A stretch of 64,000 nt of DNA from Thalassotalea_B piscium_A (lineage in GTDB: Bacteria; Pseudomonadota; Gammaproteobacteria; Enterobacterales; Alteromonadaceae): contig CP186339.1 of assembly GCA_049347715.1 (NCBI GenBank), positions 1,984,001-2,048,000 on the forward strand. Reading direction: 5' to 3'. Of this stretch, positions 17,932-27,250 are shown in pieces. Numbering within the stretch: position 1 is the first letter of the stretch; the number at the start of each line of letters is the position of its first letter. The notes under the pieces were generated by a model. That model saw only the letters and a program-made list of their open reading frames with translations. It did no database searches and had not been told where the DNA came from. The position numbers were made by a program, and so were the translations under genes.

Positions 17932-18022
17932 GGTGAGATGGCTGAGTGGTCGAAAGCACCGGTCTTGAAAACCGGCAAGGGTTTGTAGCCCTTCTAGAGT
18001 TCAAATCTCTATCTCACCGCCA
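17932..18022 (+). tRNA. tRNA-Ser(UGA)
   Basis: A 91-base class II tRNA. The acceptor GGTGAGA (17932-17938) pairs with TCTCACC (18012-18018), discriminator G and encoded CCA at 18020-18022. The anticodon stem CCGGT/ACCGG encloses loop CTTGAAA with anticodon TGA at 17966-17968. A long variable arm (AAGGGTTTGTAGCCCTT) and the T-arm AGAGTTCAAATCTCT are present. It marks the boundary between housekeeping genes and the galactan locus. Confidence 0.97.
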
Positions 18023-18029
18023 CATTTAG

Positions 18030-18058
18030 AAAAGCCGCTACTTGTTAGCGGCTTTTTG
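18030..18058 (+). terminator. intrinsic terminator of tRNA-Ser
   Basis: AAAAGCCGCTA (18030-18040) pairs with TAGCGGCTTTT (18046-18056) around CTTGT, directly after the tRNA. Confidence 0.9.
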
Positions 18059-18251
18059 CTTTCTAACGTTTAATAATGAAAGTAAGAGGGCTAAATTAAT
18101 TAAACATCTTCTGCCGATAAATACCAAAGGGGCTACTAGAGCCTATTAACGGCTCTATTGGGTAATCACAATAACTGTTGTACATCATTATCTGATAGAT
18201 AGTAGCTGTCTCTGGTTGTGAGAAGGTGTAATTTTGATGAGTAGATTAAAC

Positions 18252-20180
18252 TTATTCTGGATCATTGAATTTATTACCAACGTTTATAGTTTGATTTATC
18301 TCACTAACAGAAAAGTTTAACGTTTCACCTGAAGTCCAAATCACGTTAGCATTTTTTACTTGTTTACAATTACCTAAACCAAAGTGCAGTTTACTATTGT
18401 TACCTTGTGAAAATGGTGCCGAGGTTGCACCTACAACTTTTTTATAGCTGTTATTACAGGCTTTGAACGTGACAGTTGCGCCGAGGGATGTTTTCATATT
18501 TGGTGATAAATTAACATTTACGACTACATAATTATTATCTTCAGCACTCTTAGTATGGTTCATGTTGTTTTCAAATAAGTGCCAACGACCACGTTCATTA
18601 GCGTAAATAATGTCGATATCGCCATCATTGTCAAAATCTAAAACCTCGGCACCACCGCCAGTTGCCCCCAATTCTTTAGAGACAATTCCATGATTTTTAA
18701 CTGAAGTAAAAGACGTGCCGTTTTGGTTAAGTAAAAGCAGTTGTTCAGTTTCCATTGCAGGGTTGCCATATCTAACAATAAATAGATCTGACCAGCCATT
18801 ATTGTCAAAATCAGCTACCGTTGCACTCGTTGTTTGTTCATTGATATTAAAGTTAAACTTGTTTGATACATCAACAAACTTGCCTTGTTTATTTTCGAGT
18901 AAGTAAACAGGCAATTGTTCTAGCGCTTTAGTGGGAGGAACGGATTCTACATTATGAATAACACCCGCAGTTGGCGATTTGGTTTCTCCTGCTATTTTCC
19001 AAGTGTCATTGCCTATATAGCCAATATATAACCCTTTTTTAGATCTTTTATTCGGCCAACCTTGGGCTTGTTCTGGTGTTAATTCAAGATTTTTTTCGCC
19101 ATGACGGTCAACGTTAAATTTAACTTTTTGTTTTTTATTACCGATGAAAACATCAAAGTGAGGAAAGGCCATTTGTAAATTTTCTAGTATAAAATTACCT
19201 TTGATTTTTAGTTCGGGAAATTCAAACTTGTCATTTCGCGCAAAAAACGCGTAGCGTTTGTCTATTGGATCAAAAAAAGTTTGCTGCTCAAATTGATGTT
19301 TTGCACGTGTGAGAAATAAGTCAAAATCACCATCGTTATCAAAGTCTATCTCTGCAATAGCACTAACGTCATTAATATTTTTTAACTGTCCAAAAACTTG
19401 ATTACTGATGTCCGTGAATTGATTGTTACCATCACCTCTGATAGCAACCATATTCGCGCCACCGTAAAATAGAACATCTGCAATATTATCGTTATTAAAG
19501 TCAGTAATTAAAGTTTTATAACCCAACCATTTTGCGCGAGGTAATTTACGCTTTAATTCGAAGTTGCCTTTATTATTAAGATATAGATTATTAGCACCTT
19601 GTCGTTGAGATTTTAGTGGGAAAGCAGAAAGCAGTAAATCTAATTCTCCATTGTTATTACTGTCTAAAAACTTAACGGCACGACCTCGTGTGCGTTCAAA
19701 ATGAGTAAATTCGCCATGACGAACAATATTTCTTTTCTTATCAATACTAAAAGAAACTGGATTACGAGGTTTTTTTCCGCCACCACCGCCTTGTGCAACA
19801 ATTAAGTCTATTTTTCCATCTTGGTTATAATCACCGGCAGCAATACCGTGAGTATCACCGTTAATTAAATAGATAGGTGCTGAAAATTTGCCTTTATTAT
19901 TCCAATAGAGCTGAGCTCTTAACGAGTGTTCGGTTAAAATTAGGTCTGGCCAACCATCTTGGTCTAAGTCTGACACTAAGGCGCTGTCCCATTTTCGGCG
20001 GGACACACCTTCTAATGGCAGTACAGTTAATGCTTCAGAGAACAGAGTCGTTGGTAATTTAGACTGAGTCTCGGTTTCTGTATGTTGTGGTGTTTGACAC
20101 CCAGCAAGTCCTAAAGCTAACAATATGGTGCTTAGTTTTATATAAGGAACAGTGGTTAATTCAAGTAATTTATAGCGCAT
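18252..20180 (-). CDS. FG-GAP/VCBS repeat lipoprotein with ASPIC/UnbV domain (CRTAC1-like), copy 1
   Basis: A 642-residue predicted lipoprotein (lipobox LGLAGC near residues 23-28). The mature part has several FG-GAP/VCBS beta-propeller repeats with calcium-binding loops such as DLDQDGWPD, DYNQDGKID, DFDNNGW and DFDNDGDID. The C-terminal 90 residues look like an ASPIC/UnbV domain (LGATVTFKAC ... LHFGLGNCKQV). A mid-segment GLYIGYIGNDTWKIAG is almost identical in the second copy at 49571, showing paralogy. It is the first gene beyond the tRNA. The family is exported and often linked to polysaccharide loci; substrate or activity is unknown. No dedicated terminator is evident. Confidence 0.85.
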   Translation of the reverse strand: MRYKLLELTTVPYIKLSTILLALGLAGCQTPQHTETETQSKLPTTLFSEALTVLPLEGVSRRKWDSALVSDLDQDGWPDLILTEHSLRAQLYWNNKGKFSAPIYLINGDTHGIAAGDYNQDGKIDLIVAQGGGGGKKPRNPVSFSIDKKRNIVRHGEFTHFERTRGRAVKFLDSNNNGELDLLLSAFPLKSQRQGANNLYLNNKGNFELKRKLPRAKWLGYKTLITDFNNDNIADVLFYGGANMVAIRGDGNNQFTDISNQVFGQLKNINDVSAIAEIDFDNDGDFDLFLTRAKHQFEQQTFFDPIDKRYAFFARNDKFEFPELKIKGNFILENLQMAFPHFDVFIGNKKQKVKFNVDRHGEKNLELTPEQAQGWPNKRSKKGLYIGYIGNDTWKIAGETKSPTAGVIHNVESVPPTKALEQLPVYLLENKQGKFVDVSNKFNFNINEQTTSATVADFDNNGWSDLFIVRYGNPAMETEQLLLLNQNGTSFTSVKNHGIVSKELGATGGGAEVLDFDNDGDIDIIYANERGRWHLFENNMNHTKSAEDNNYVVVNVNLSPNMKTSLGATVTFKACNNSYKKVVGATSAPFSQGNNSKLHFGLGNCKQVKNANVIWTSGETLNFSVSEINQTINVGNKFNDPE

Positions 20181-20470
20181 GTTTACTCACTTTTGAAAAT
20201 TTAGTTAACTATTTGCCTAACCATGATCAAAATTTCACGAATGACCTGAAAGTAGAATCTAATTAAGCGGTGCTAAACGTAATACATAGTGCTTATTTAA
20301 ATAACGACTACTCAATATCGATAACTTAAATAAGAAAAATCTGCATAGTTAAACCTTGGGAAATGCTCGATAACGCTCAGATAAGTATTTCAAAAGGATT
20401 AACTGTTATGTTGTAAAGCATATTAATTGCCCATCGACTATTTAGCCGTTAGTAGGGCATTGATAAAACT

Positions 20471-21250
20471 TTACAAGTGGTAAACGACAGAGCGACCACC
20501 ATCTATAATTAGGCTTTGTCCTGTCATAAAGCTTGATTCTTTTGAAGCAAGAAATAATGCCGGATAAGCTATTTCTTCACACGAGGCGTTTCGTTTAAGC
20601 GGGTGTATGTCAGCTATGGTTTTTCTTGCTGCTTCAGGATCTTCAGATTCAGCAAACCACTTAAAAGCAGCAGGGGTTTCTACCATGCCAGGACAAAGGG
20701 CATTCACCCTAATATTGTTCTGACCTAACTCTACGGCTAAATTTTTGGTGAGGCCTATTATTGCGTGCTTAGTAACTGCATAAGGAAAATGATTGGGTAC
20801 TATTTTAAATGAATGCACCGAACCTACGTTAACAATTGTGCCAGAACCGGCTTCTTTCATATAAGGAATAACTTGCTTACAACAATGCCACATACCATCT
20901 AAGTTTACCGCAAAGCTTTTATCCCACTGTTCGGTAGGCGTTTCTAAAAAGCTTTTATTTTGATAAATTATGCCGGCGTTGTTGATCAATATTGAAGGTT
21001 TACCAAGCTGACTAACGGTTTGTTCAACCATGTTTTTCACTGAATCGATACACGAAACATCAGTATTGACGAAGATGGCGTGAAAGCCTTGCTCGTTAAG
21101 TTTATTAACTACTTCTCTACCAGTGACTTCATTTATATCTGCAACACAAACGCTTGCACCTTCTTGGCAAAATAACTCAGCAATTGCACGGCCAATACCG
21201 TCAGCAGCACCAGTTACAATGGCTATTTGATCTTTTAATCGTGTATTCAT
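20471..21250 (-). CDS. SDR oxidoreductase, candidate D-galactose 1-dehydrogenase
   Basis: A 259-residue classical short-chain dehydrogenase: TGAADGIG at residues 13-20, Asp38 after beta-2 (favouring NAD+), NNAG at 90-93, Ser144, and catalytic Tyr157/Lys161 in YAVTKH. The ending IDGGRSVVYHL and the block HPLKRN recall sugar 1-dehydrogenases encoded with galactonate or similar sugar-acid genes. It is divergent from an MFS sugar porter across a region with a perfect palindrome shared with other genes of the locus. With an SMP-30 lactonase and DgoD it would complete galactose to 2-keto-3-deoxygalactonate. The family is clear; the galactose substrate is an inference. Confidence 0.72.
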   Translation of the reverse strand: MNTRLKDQIAIVTGAADGIGRAIAELFCQEGASVCVADINEVTGREVVNKLNEQGFHAIFVNTDVSCIDSVKNMVEQTVSQLGKPSILINNAGIIYQNKSFLETPTEQWDKSFAVNLDGMWHCCKQVIPYMKEAGSGTIVNVGSVHSFKIVPNHFPYAVTKHAIIGLTKNLAVELGQNNIRVNALCPGMVETPAAFKWFAESEDPEAARKTIADIHPLKRNASCEEIAYPALFLASKESSFMTGQSLIIDGGRSVVYHL

Positions 21251-21353
21251 AAAAGCCTACTTTAGTTAATTGTCTGAAATTATTGAATTAATCATGTTTT
21301 CAGTACAAGTTGTTATTTATATTATGAGTAAATAGTAATATAAATAAATAGAA

Positions 21354-21376
21354 ATATAAACATCATATGTTTATAT
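21354..21376. promoter_or_regulatory. locus-specific operator, site 1 (10-bp perfect arms)
   Basis: ATATAAACAT (21354-21363) and ATGTTTATAT (21367-21376) are perfect inverted arms around CAT. It lies between the divergent SDR and MFS genes. Its core AAACAT-CAT-ATGTTT recurs exactly at 27252 and 32298 and with changes at 26029, 27129 and 28552. The likely binder is the GntR regulator encoded at 26058. Confidence 0.75.
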
Positions 21377-21476
21377 TTATTGTATCTTTGTGCTTTCGAT
21401 GTTAAATTTCTCATATCAACGAGTAAAAAAATAACGCTAAAGTTAAATAATTATAATTACAGGTAAAGGTAAAAAG

Positions 21477-23042
21477 ATGTCATTAATTGATAGGAACGTC
21501 GCTTTTTATTCACTCATTGCCGCTTTTGGTGGTTTTGTTTTTGGTTTAGACGCCGCGAATATTTCAGGGGCTATTCGCTTTATAAGTTCTCAATTTGAGT
21601 TAACAAGTACACAAACTGGTACCGTTGCAGGTATTGCTTTGATTGGGGTTATTTGTGCTTTATTTATTACCGGGCCTTTGTGTGAGCGCTTTGGTCGTAA
21701 AAAAGTATTACTGATGATTGCCTTAGCTTACTCTGTTTCTACTATTTTATCTTCAACCGCCATAAGTTACGAAATGCTTGTTATTGGCCGATTTATTGGT
21801 GGTGTTGCTTTCGCATCGATTACCGTTTCAGCTATGTACATAGGCGAAATTGCACCAGCAGACAAACGGGGCAAATTTGTTTCAACTAATCAATTAATGA
21901 TCGCGGTAGGTTTGCTGTTAGCTTTTGTTATTAATTATTTTTTAATAAAAATGATGGAAGATATTAGTTGGATAAATAATGAGAATGTTTGGCGTTATAT
22001 GTTGGGTGCGGAACTCATTGCTAATTTAATTTGGGTTTCACTTTTACTTTGTATACCTGAGTCTCCTCGTTGGTTAATAATGAAAGGTCGCAATGAAGAA
22101 GCAAAAGTTATTTTGGCTAAAATATCGTTAGATTCTGACATTGAACCAACAATAGCTGAAGTGACTGCAAGTATAAATGTGGAGAAGAAAAATTCTATTT
22201 TAGATCAACTTAAAGCACTTTTTAGTATAAGAATGCGATTTGTACTTTTTCTTGCGTTAGTTTATGCGGTTGTACAAGGGGCAACAGGTATGAATGCTGT
22301 GTTGTTTTTTGCGCCATTAGTTTTTGAGCAAGTGGGGATGAGTGTTCAAGATACTTTTATGCAGACCATCATTATGGGGCTTATTGGTGTTATCTCTACC
22401 ATTATTGCGATTGTTTTTGTTGAAAGATTGGGTCGACGCTTTCTAACCCTTGGTGGTTTATTCCTCGTGGTTATTGCACACAGTTCTACTTGGTACGGTT
22501 TTAGCCAAGTCACTTATGAATTCGACGACACGACTATGACGAAAATAGCCCAGCAACTTTCACCCAATAATATCGACATAGAAAGGTTAGATCCCTTATC
22601 TGCTAAAGTTTTTGACAGCGATGTAGATTTAAAAGCGCAATTAGCTAAAATTTTCAATAACAAAGAATTACCCTTAGTTAGCGGTGTGGTTATTAACGGC
22701 AGTATTAAGGGCATAAATGCAGCTATGGTTTTGTTTGGAATTTTTGCCTTCTTAGCTGCGTTTAATTTATCTATTGGACCTATTCTGTGGGTTATTTTTT
22801 CAGAAGTATTCCCAAACAATGTTCGAAGTGTTGCTTTACCTTTTGCTGCCTTAGTGCAAACAATTGCTTCTTGGTCAGTTAGTGAGTTTTTCCCATGGCA
22901 ATTAGAATACTTGGGTGTTTCAAATATTTTCCTTATTTATGCAGGTATTGGATTAACCGGCTTAGTTGTGATGAGCTTTATATTGCCAGAAACAAAAGGC
23001 AAGACAATTGAAGCTATTGAAAAAGAATTAGTGCGTAGTTAA
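21477..23042 (+). CDS. MFS sugar porter (SP family)
   Basis: A 521-residue inner-membrane transporter with twelve predicted segments. Sugar-porter signatures include GRKKVLL after TM2, GRFIGGVAFAS, PESPRWLIMKGR before the central loop, ERLGRRFL and PETKG near the C-terminus. An extra loop of roughly 75 residues (about 340-415, rich in Asp and Lys) sits between the TM9 and TM10 regions, making it longer than E. coli XylE or GalP. It heads an operon with dgoK, dgoA and dgoD and so probably imports galactose or 3,6-anhydrogalactose from the periplasm. The exact sugar cannot be read from sequence. Confidence 0.88.
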   Translation: MSLIDRNVAFYSLIAAFGGFVFGLDAANISGAIRFISSQFELTSTQTGTVAGIALIGVICALFITGPLCERFGRKKVLLMIALAYSVSTILSSTAISYEMLVIGRFIGGVAFASITVSAMYIGEIAPADKRGKFVSTNQLMIAVGLLLAFVINYFLIKMMEDISWINNENVWRYMLGAELIANLIWVSLLLCIPESPRWLIMKGRNEEAKVILAKISLDSDIEPTIAEVTASINVEKKNSILDQLKALFSIRMRFVLFLALVYAVVQGATGMNAVLFFAPLVFEQVGMSVQDTFMQTIIMGLIGVISTIIAIVFVERLGRRFLTLGGLFLVVIAHSSTWYGFSQVTYEFDDTTMTKIAQQLSPNNIDIERLDPLSAKVFDSDVDLKAQLAKIFNNKELPLVSGVVINGSIKGINAAMVLFGIFAFLAAFNLSIGPILWVIFSEVFPNNVRSVALPFAALVQTIASWSVSEFFPWQLEYLGVSNIFLIYAGIGLTGLVVMSFILPETKGKTIEAIEKELVRS

Positions 23043-23072
23043 GAAATTAATTGAATAAATAGAGCATAAGAA

Positions 23073-23990
23073 ATGAATAAAAACTTATTGTCAAAAGGTT
23101 ATCTAATTGTAGATTGGGGAACAACTAACTTCCGCGTATTTTTGATGAATAAGCAGGGTGAGTTGGTAAAAAACAAAGAACTCGGGCTTGGTTTGTTACA
23201 AGTAAAAGATAATGATTTTGCCAATGCGCTTGAAGGCGTTTTATCACAATGGTTAGACAACTATAAAGCGCTGCCCATTATTATGGCCGGTATGGTGGGG
23301 TCGTTACAAGGCTGGTTTAATGTTGACTACGTAGAAACAGATGTAGATAAAAGCTTGCTCGCTAGAAACGCATATCAATTTGTACTGCCTTGGGGAGCTC
23401 AAGCAATAATTCTTCCAGGCGTTATGCATAAGTTATCAGCGGATCGCTATGATGTTATGCGTGGTGAAGAAGTACAGGTATTTGGCGCAGCTAAATTAAT
23501 TGATAAAAGGTTATTCAGTGCCGTATTACCTGGTACACATAGTAAGCATGTGCGCGTAGTAAACGGAAAAATAACCGAAGTTTTATCATTTATGACTGGA
23601 GAGTTGTTTTCGGTTATAACTGAAAACACCATTCTAGGCAAAGGTTTACCCGAACAAAAATATAATCCAGCAGTATTTTTACGGGGGGTAAAAGAAAGTA
23701 AATCAGCAAATTTAACTAATGTTCTTTTTGCTGCTCGAACCCACCGCCTTTTTAACAATATTGATGATAGTGATGTATTTAGTTATATCTCAGGTTTACT
23801 TATTGGACATGAGTTAAATAGTCTAAGTGGTGGACATATTTATATTGTTGGTGGTGAGAGTTTATGTGACAAGTATAAACTTGCTTGTAGTGCACTAGCC
23901 ATTGCTTTTACCTATGTAAATGGTGATGAGTGTTTTCTTGCAGGCATGACAGATTTAATAAAGGAGTTACTTCAAAGTGAAAAAATTTAA
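23073..23990 (+). CDS. dgoK: 2-dehydro-3-deoxygalactonokinase
   Basis: DgoK phosphorylates 2-keto-3-deoxygalactonate (KDGal) with ATP. The 305-residue protein has the N-terminal phosphate loop VDWGTTNFRVFLMN, AGMVGS near residue 73, GTHSKHV near 155 and the C-terminal IYIVGGESLC, all typical of DgoK. It follows the transporter by 30 bases and overlaps dgoA by 14. KDGal is the common product of galactonate dehydration and of 3,6-anhydrogalactonate cycloisomerisation, so this kinase can serve both sugars of a red algal galactan. Confidence 0.94.
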   Translation: MNKNLLSKGYLIVDWGTTNFRVFLMNKQGELVKNKELGLGLLQVKDNDFANALEGVLSQWLDNYKALPIIMAGMVGSLQGWFNVDYVETDVDKSLLARNAYQFVLPWGAQAIILPGVMHKLSADRYDVMRGEEVQVFGAAKLIDKRLFSAVLPGTHSKHVRVVNGKITEVLSFMTGELFSVITENTILGKGLPEQKYNPAVFLRGVKESKSANLTNVLFAARTHRLFNNIDDSDVFSYISGLLIGHELNSLSGGHIYIVGGESLCDKYKLACSALAIAFTYVNGDECFLAGMTDLIKELLQSEKI

Positions 23991-24630
23991 TATAGAGCAA
24001 CAATTCCCTCTGATCGCTATCATTCGTGGTGTATTGCCAGAAGATGTCATTCGTATAGCTAAAATATTAATTGATGAAGGCTTTACAATGATCGAAGTGC
24101 CATTGAATAGTCCTGATGCACTTACCAGTATTAAGCTTTTAGTTAATGAGTTTTTAAGTAATAAAAACACGCAATATTATGTTGGCGCAGGTACAGTTAC
24201 CACAGCGCAAAAAGCGAAAGATGTTATTGCAACAGGTGCAAACTTAGTCGTTACACCTAATATGAATAAAGAGGTTATTAAACTTTCTGCTGCCGCAGGT
24301 TGTGCAACTTTTCCTGGTATTGTAACGCCAACTGAAGCATTTGATGCACTAGAATCAGGCGCAACAGGAATTAAAATATTCCCAGTGTCGGCGTTAGGTT
24401 TAGATGGCTTTAAAGCATTAAACTCAGTGTTACCAAAAGGTACATTATGTTTTCCTGTTGGTGGTATTGATCCAAGTGTTGAAAGTATGAAACCATACAT
24501 AGATTTAGGCGCACAAGGATTTGGTTTAGGCTCTTCTTTATATAAACCAAGCATGTCTGATGATGAAATTCGCACGGCAGCTAAAGCATTTTTTGATACA
24601 TTTAATACGCTTGTAAACACCAAAGATTAA
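23977..24630 (+). CDS. dgoA: 2-dehydro-3-deoxy-6-phosphogalactonate aldolase
   Basis: DgoA cleaves KDPGal to pyruvate and glyceraldehyde 3-phosphate. The 217-residue class I aldolase has PLIAIIRGV, the base-bearing MIEVPLNSPDA, GAGTVTTAQ, the Schiff-base lysine in GIKIFPVSA and FPVGGI. It starts with GTG inside the end of dgoK, with AAGGAG upstream. Its LNSPDA and IKIFP motifs resemble E. coli DgoA, unlike the eda product in this window with LRTPSA and FKFFPAE. Confidence 0.94.
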   Translation: MKKFNIEQQFPLIAIIRGVLPEDVIRIAKILIDEGFTMIEVPLNSPDALTSIKLLVNEFLSNKNTQYYVGAGTVTTAQKAKDVIATGANLVVTPNMNKEVIKLSAAAGCATFPGIVTPTEAFDALESGATGIKIFPVSALGLDGFKALNSVLPKGTLCFPVGGIDPSVESMKPYIDLGAQGFGLGSSLYKPSMSDDEIRTAAKAFFDTFNTLVNTKD

Positions 24631-24707
24631 CGGCTGAAGCCTTTAATCTAGTTAATATTCAAAATGAAAACATAGTGTTTCACCTGTTTTTTATAAAGGT
24701 ATAAAAT

Positions 24708-25877
24708 ATGAAAATTACCGCGATTAAGCCTTACGTGATATGGGTTGGTACTCGTAATCAACTTATTGTAAAAGTTGAAACTGATGAAGGCCTATACGGT
24801 TGGGGTGAGGCTGGTTTTTCATTTCGAGAACAAGCTGTAGCTATGATGATCGAGCACTTCTCAAAGTTTATTATTGGCCAAGATCCAATGAATATCGGTC
24901 GTATTTGGCAAGAATGCTACCGTAGCCATTACTTTGAAGGAGGTAGAGTCGTTACCGCTGCAATGGCTGCAATAGATATTGCGCTACATGATATTAAAGG
25001 TAAAGCACTTGGCGTTCCGGTTTATCAACTCATTGGTGGTAAACAACGTGATGTAGTACCTGCTTTTGCTACTGTGCCGGCTGAGCCCGGTGAACTAATG
25101 ATTGAACAAGCACTTCAACTTAAAGAAATGGGCTGGAAATGTATCCGGTTTATTGCTGATGGTATGGGGGCTGCTTACTCTTCATCTGGCGTTGCGCGTT
25201 TTGAACCGAGAGAGTCTATCAATAATACTGTACCTTGGTTAATAAAAGCGCGAGAGGCATTAGGTCATGACGTGGTACTTGGCCTTGAGTTTCACCACAG
25301 ATTAAGTGTTGGAGAAGCGGCATCATTGTGTCAAAAAATACCTTCGGGGACTTTAGACTTTTTAGAAGAGCCTATTCGCGATGAAACTCCTGAAGCTTAT
25401 GAAACCTTAAGAAAATTAACCAATATTCCTTTTGCTATTGGTGAAGAGTTCTCTTCAAAATGGCAATTTATGCCTTATATTGAACGAGAGTTAATGCAAT
25501 ATAATCGTTTAGATATTTGTAATGTTGGTGGGTTTACTGAAGCACTGAAAGTAGCAGGGTGGTCTGAAGCCCATTATATAGATTTAGTCATGCACAATCC
25601 TTTGGGGCCTATTTGTACGGCTGCATCAATTCATTTAGCCGCTGCTGTACCTAATTTTAGTTGGTTAGAATGTCGTTCTTCGCCTTTTGAGCAATTAGGC
25701 TTTGATAACCCTGAACTCTTTCCTGTACAGGCAACAATGGACGGAGCAAACTTTGTTATTCCTGAATTACCTGGCTTAGGTGTAGAAGTGAATGAAGATA
25801 AAATAGCTGAACAAAGTGCTACATTTACCGAAGCGCCTCATTTAACTAGAGACGATGGCAGTGTAACTAATTGGTAA
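24708..25877 (+). CDS. dgoD: galactonate dehydratase-like enolase-superfamily enzyme
   Basis: A 389-residue mandelate-racemase-group enzyme, expected to dehydrate D-galactonate to KDGal. The N-terminal cap is MKITAIKPYVIWVG; metal-ligand positions are LGLEFHHR (Glu194, His196), LEEP (Glu220/Glu221) and GEE (Glu246/Glu247); MHNPLGPICTAAS aligns with the PHCPLGPIALAA of E. coli DgoD. In E. coli DgoD the first ligand is Asp (LDFHGR); here it is Glu, so the fine specificity could differ. It follows dgoA by 77 bases. Paralogous to the cycloisomerase at 32424 but clearly a separate subgroup. Confidence 0.82.
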   Translation: MKITAIKPYVIWVGTRNQLIVKVETDEGLYGWGEAGFSFREQAVAMMIEHFSKFIIGQDPMNIGRIWQECYRSHYFEGGRVVTAAMAAIDIALHDIKGKALGVPVYQLIGGKQRDVVPAFATVPAEPGELMIEQALQLKEMGWKCIRFIADGMGAAYSSSGVARFEPRESINNTVPWLIKAREALGHDVVLGLEFHHRLSVGEAASLCQKIPSGTLDFLEEPIRDETPEAYETLRKLTNIPFAIGEEFSSKWQFMPYIERELMQYNRLDICNVGGFTEALKVAGWSEAHYIDLVMHNPLGPICTAASIHLAAAVPNFSWLECRSSPFEQLGFDNPELFPVQATMDGANFVIPELPGLGVEVNEDKIAEQSATFTEAPHLTRDDGSVTNW

Positions 25878-26028
25878 TTGCAACGTAAAAGAAAAAGATG
25901 CTATTGTTTTTTTGCTCGTTTTGTATAAAAAAAACGCATTTTAGTTGTTAAGGTAATTAATGAATACTTAACATTGTGTTTTTTCTATGTTTAACGTAAA
26001 ATTTTAATAATCTTCCTATTATTTTTCT

Positions 26029-26043
26029 AAACATATAACGTTT
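26029..26043. promoter_or_regulatory. locus-specific operator, site 2 (before the GntR gene)
   Basis: AAACAT-ATA-ACGTTT matches the arms of the repeated palindrome at 11 of 12 positions. It ends 14 bases before the GntR ATG, suggesting autoregulation. Confidence 0.55.
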
Positions 26044-26057
26044 GTGTACCTATTATT

Positions 26058-26798
26058 ATGAGTGAATTAGTTTATTACGATTTAAAGCGCGCCGCGACTA
26101 TGACGCCAAGTATGCCAATACAGGTAGCTCGTGAGTTGGGTCGAAGAATTGTGGCTGGAACAATAGAAGAAGGCACGTTAATTGATGATGAAGCTTCTTT
26201 AACCGAGCGCTATCAAGTGAGCCGTGTTGTTATTAGAGATGCGGTAAAAATACTTGTAGGGAAAGGGTTATTAGATGTTCGTCGAGGTATAGGTACTCGT
26301 GTTAAACCTCGCAGCCAATGGGTGCTTTGGGATGACGATGTCCTTGCTTGGCATGTTAGTGCTCCGCCGAATAAAGATTTTATTCGACAGCTGATGGATA
26401 TACGCTTAGCATTTGAACCTAAAGCTGCTCGCTGGGCTGCAGAAAGAGCAACTCCTGAAGCGTTAGCTGAAATTGAATCGGCGTGCATTGGTATGGAACT
26501 AGAAAAAGGCTCAGTTGAAAAATTTATTATTGCTGATGCTTTATTTCATCGTTCTGTACTTAGAGCTGCAGGTAACGATTATTTAACGGCAATGGAAGGT
26601 GTTATCTACTCTGCTTTACTTATCAGTGTGCAATTAACAAATAAAGATCCACGAACAAACAGCTCTTCTGTTTCTTTTCATCGAGAAGTTTATCAAGCAA
26701 TTGCTGATAAAAATGGTGCTCTTGCAGAGCAATTGACAGAAAAGTTATTAAACGATGCAATAAGACGTTTAAAAGAAGCTTTTGATAATGATTATTAA
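26058..26798 (+). CDS. GntR-family (FadR/FCD) transcriptional regulator, DgoR-like
   Basis: A 246-residue regulator with an N-terminal winged helix (about residues 15-85, with LIDDEASLTERYQVSRVVIRD and RRGIGTRV) and a C-terminal FCD ligand domain (about 110-235) carrying the Asp/His metal or ligand pattern DALFHRSVLRAAGN and FHREVYQAI. Members of this group sense sugar acids such as galactonate. It lies between the dgo operon and the first GH16 gene and is the only DNA-binding regulator in the galactan locus. It is therefore the best candidate to bind the AAACAT-N3-ATGTTT palindromes. Its stop codon lies inside a terminator hairpin. Confidence 0.85.
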   Translation: MSELVYYDLKRAATMTPSMPIQVARELGRRIVAGTIEEGTLIDDEASLTERYQVSRVVIRDAVKILVGKGLLDVRRGIGTRVKPRSQWVLWDDDVLAWHVSAPPNKDFIRQLMDIRLAFEPKAARWAAERATPEALAEIESACIGMELEKGSVEKFIIADALFHRSVLRAAGNDYLTAMEGVIYSALLISVQLTNKDPRTNSSSVSFHREVYQAIADKNGALAEQLTEKLLNDAIRRLKEAFDNDY

Positions 26799-26818
26799 TA
26801 AATAATCATTATTTTTAA
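26785..26818 (+). terminator. terminator overlapping the GntR stop codon
   Basis: A perfect 12-bp stem (26785-26796 with 26801-26812) with an AATA loop is followed by TTTTAATT. The gene's TAA (26796-26798) is in the stem-loop. A second imperfect hairpin (TTGCCCAAAC at 26819-26828 with GTTTGGGTAA at 26860-26869) follows directly. Confidence 0.7.
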
Positions 26819-27128
26819 TTGCCCAAACTAGTTACAAATTAATTTATTCGTTTGTAGTTGTTTGGGTAAATTTATCATAAGTTTAATTATTTTACGTTAT
26901 CCCTAGTTACCTTCAAAGCTTCTCTTTTCGTATCACCACCTGCCTATAACTGTTCATGTTTCAGCATTATTGTTCGATAGTACTGAAGAGCCTTTTATTT
27001 ACCTCGTTGGAATCTCATGATTTGCAATATTCGCGAAAGTGCAATATTGGCTTCTGTAATGGAATAAACGCCATTTAATAAGTTATTGATATAACTCTTT
27101 AACCCTTTTTATCAAACAGAGAATGTAC

Positions 27129-27143
27129 AAACATATGCTGTTT
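27129..27143. promoter_or_regulatory. locus-specific operator, site 3
   Basis: AAACAT-ATG-CTGTTT matches the palindrome arms at 11 of 12 positions; 222 bases before the GH16 start. Confidence 0.5.
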
Positions 27144-27250
27144 TATTTCTTATAAGGGTATTACTAGCACGAGTGGCCAACCACAGTTTACGGTGCCAAT
27201 TTATCTTTTGAATTATTCTAAATAATAATTGATATTATATATTGCATGTC

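Noticed and set aside
24669..24686. TGAAA...TTTCA inverted repeat upstream of dgoD, at first taken for another copy of the locus palindrome
   Set aside because: Its arms align with the AAACAT-N3-ATGTTT motif only if two bases are removed, so it is not the same site; the dgoD gene is probably reached by read-through from the MFS gene.
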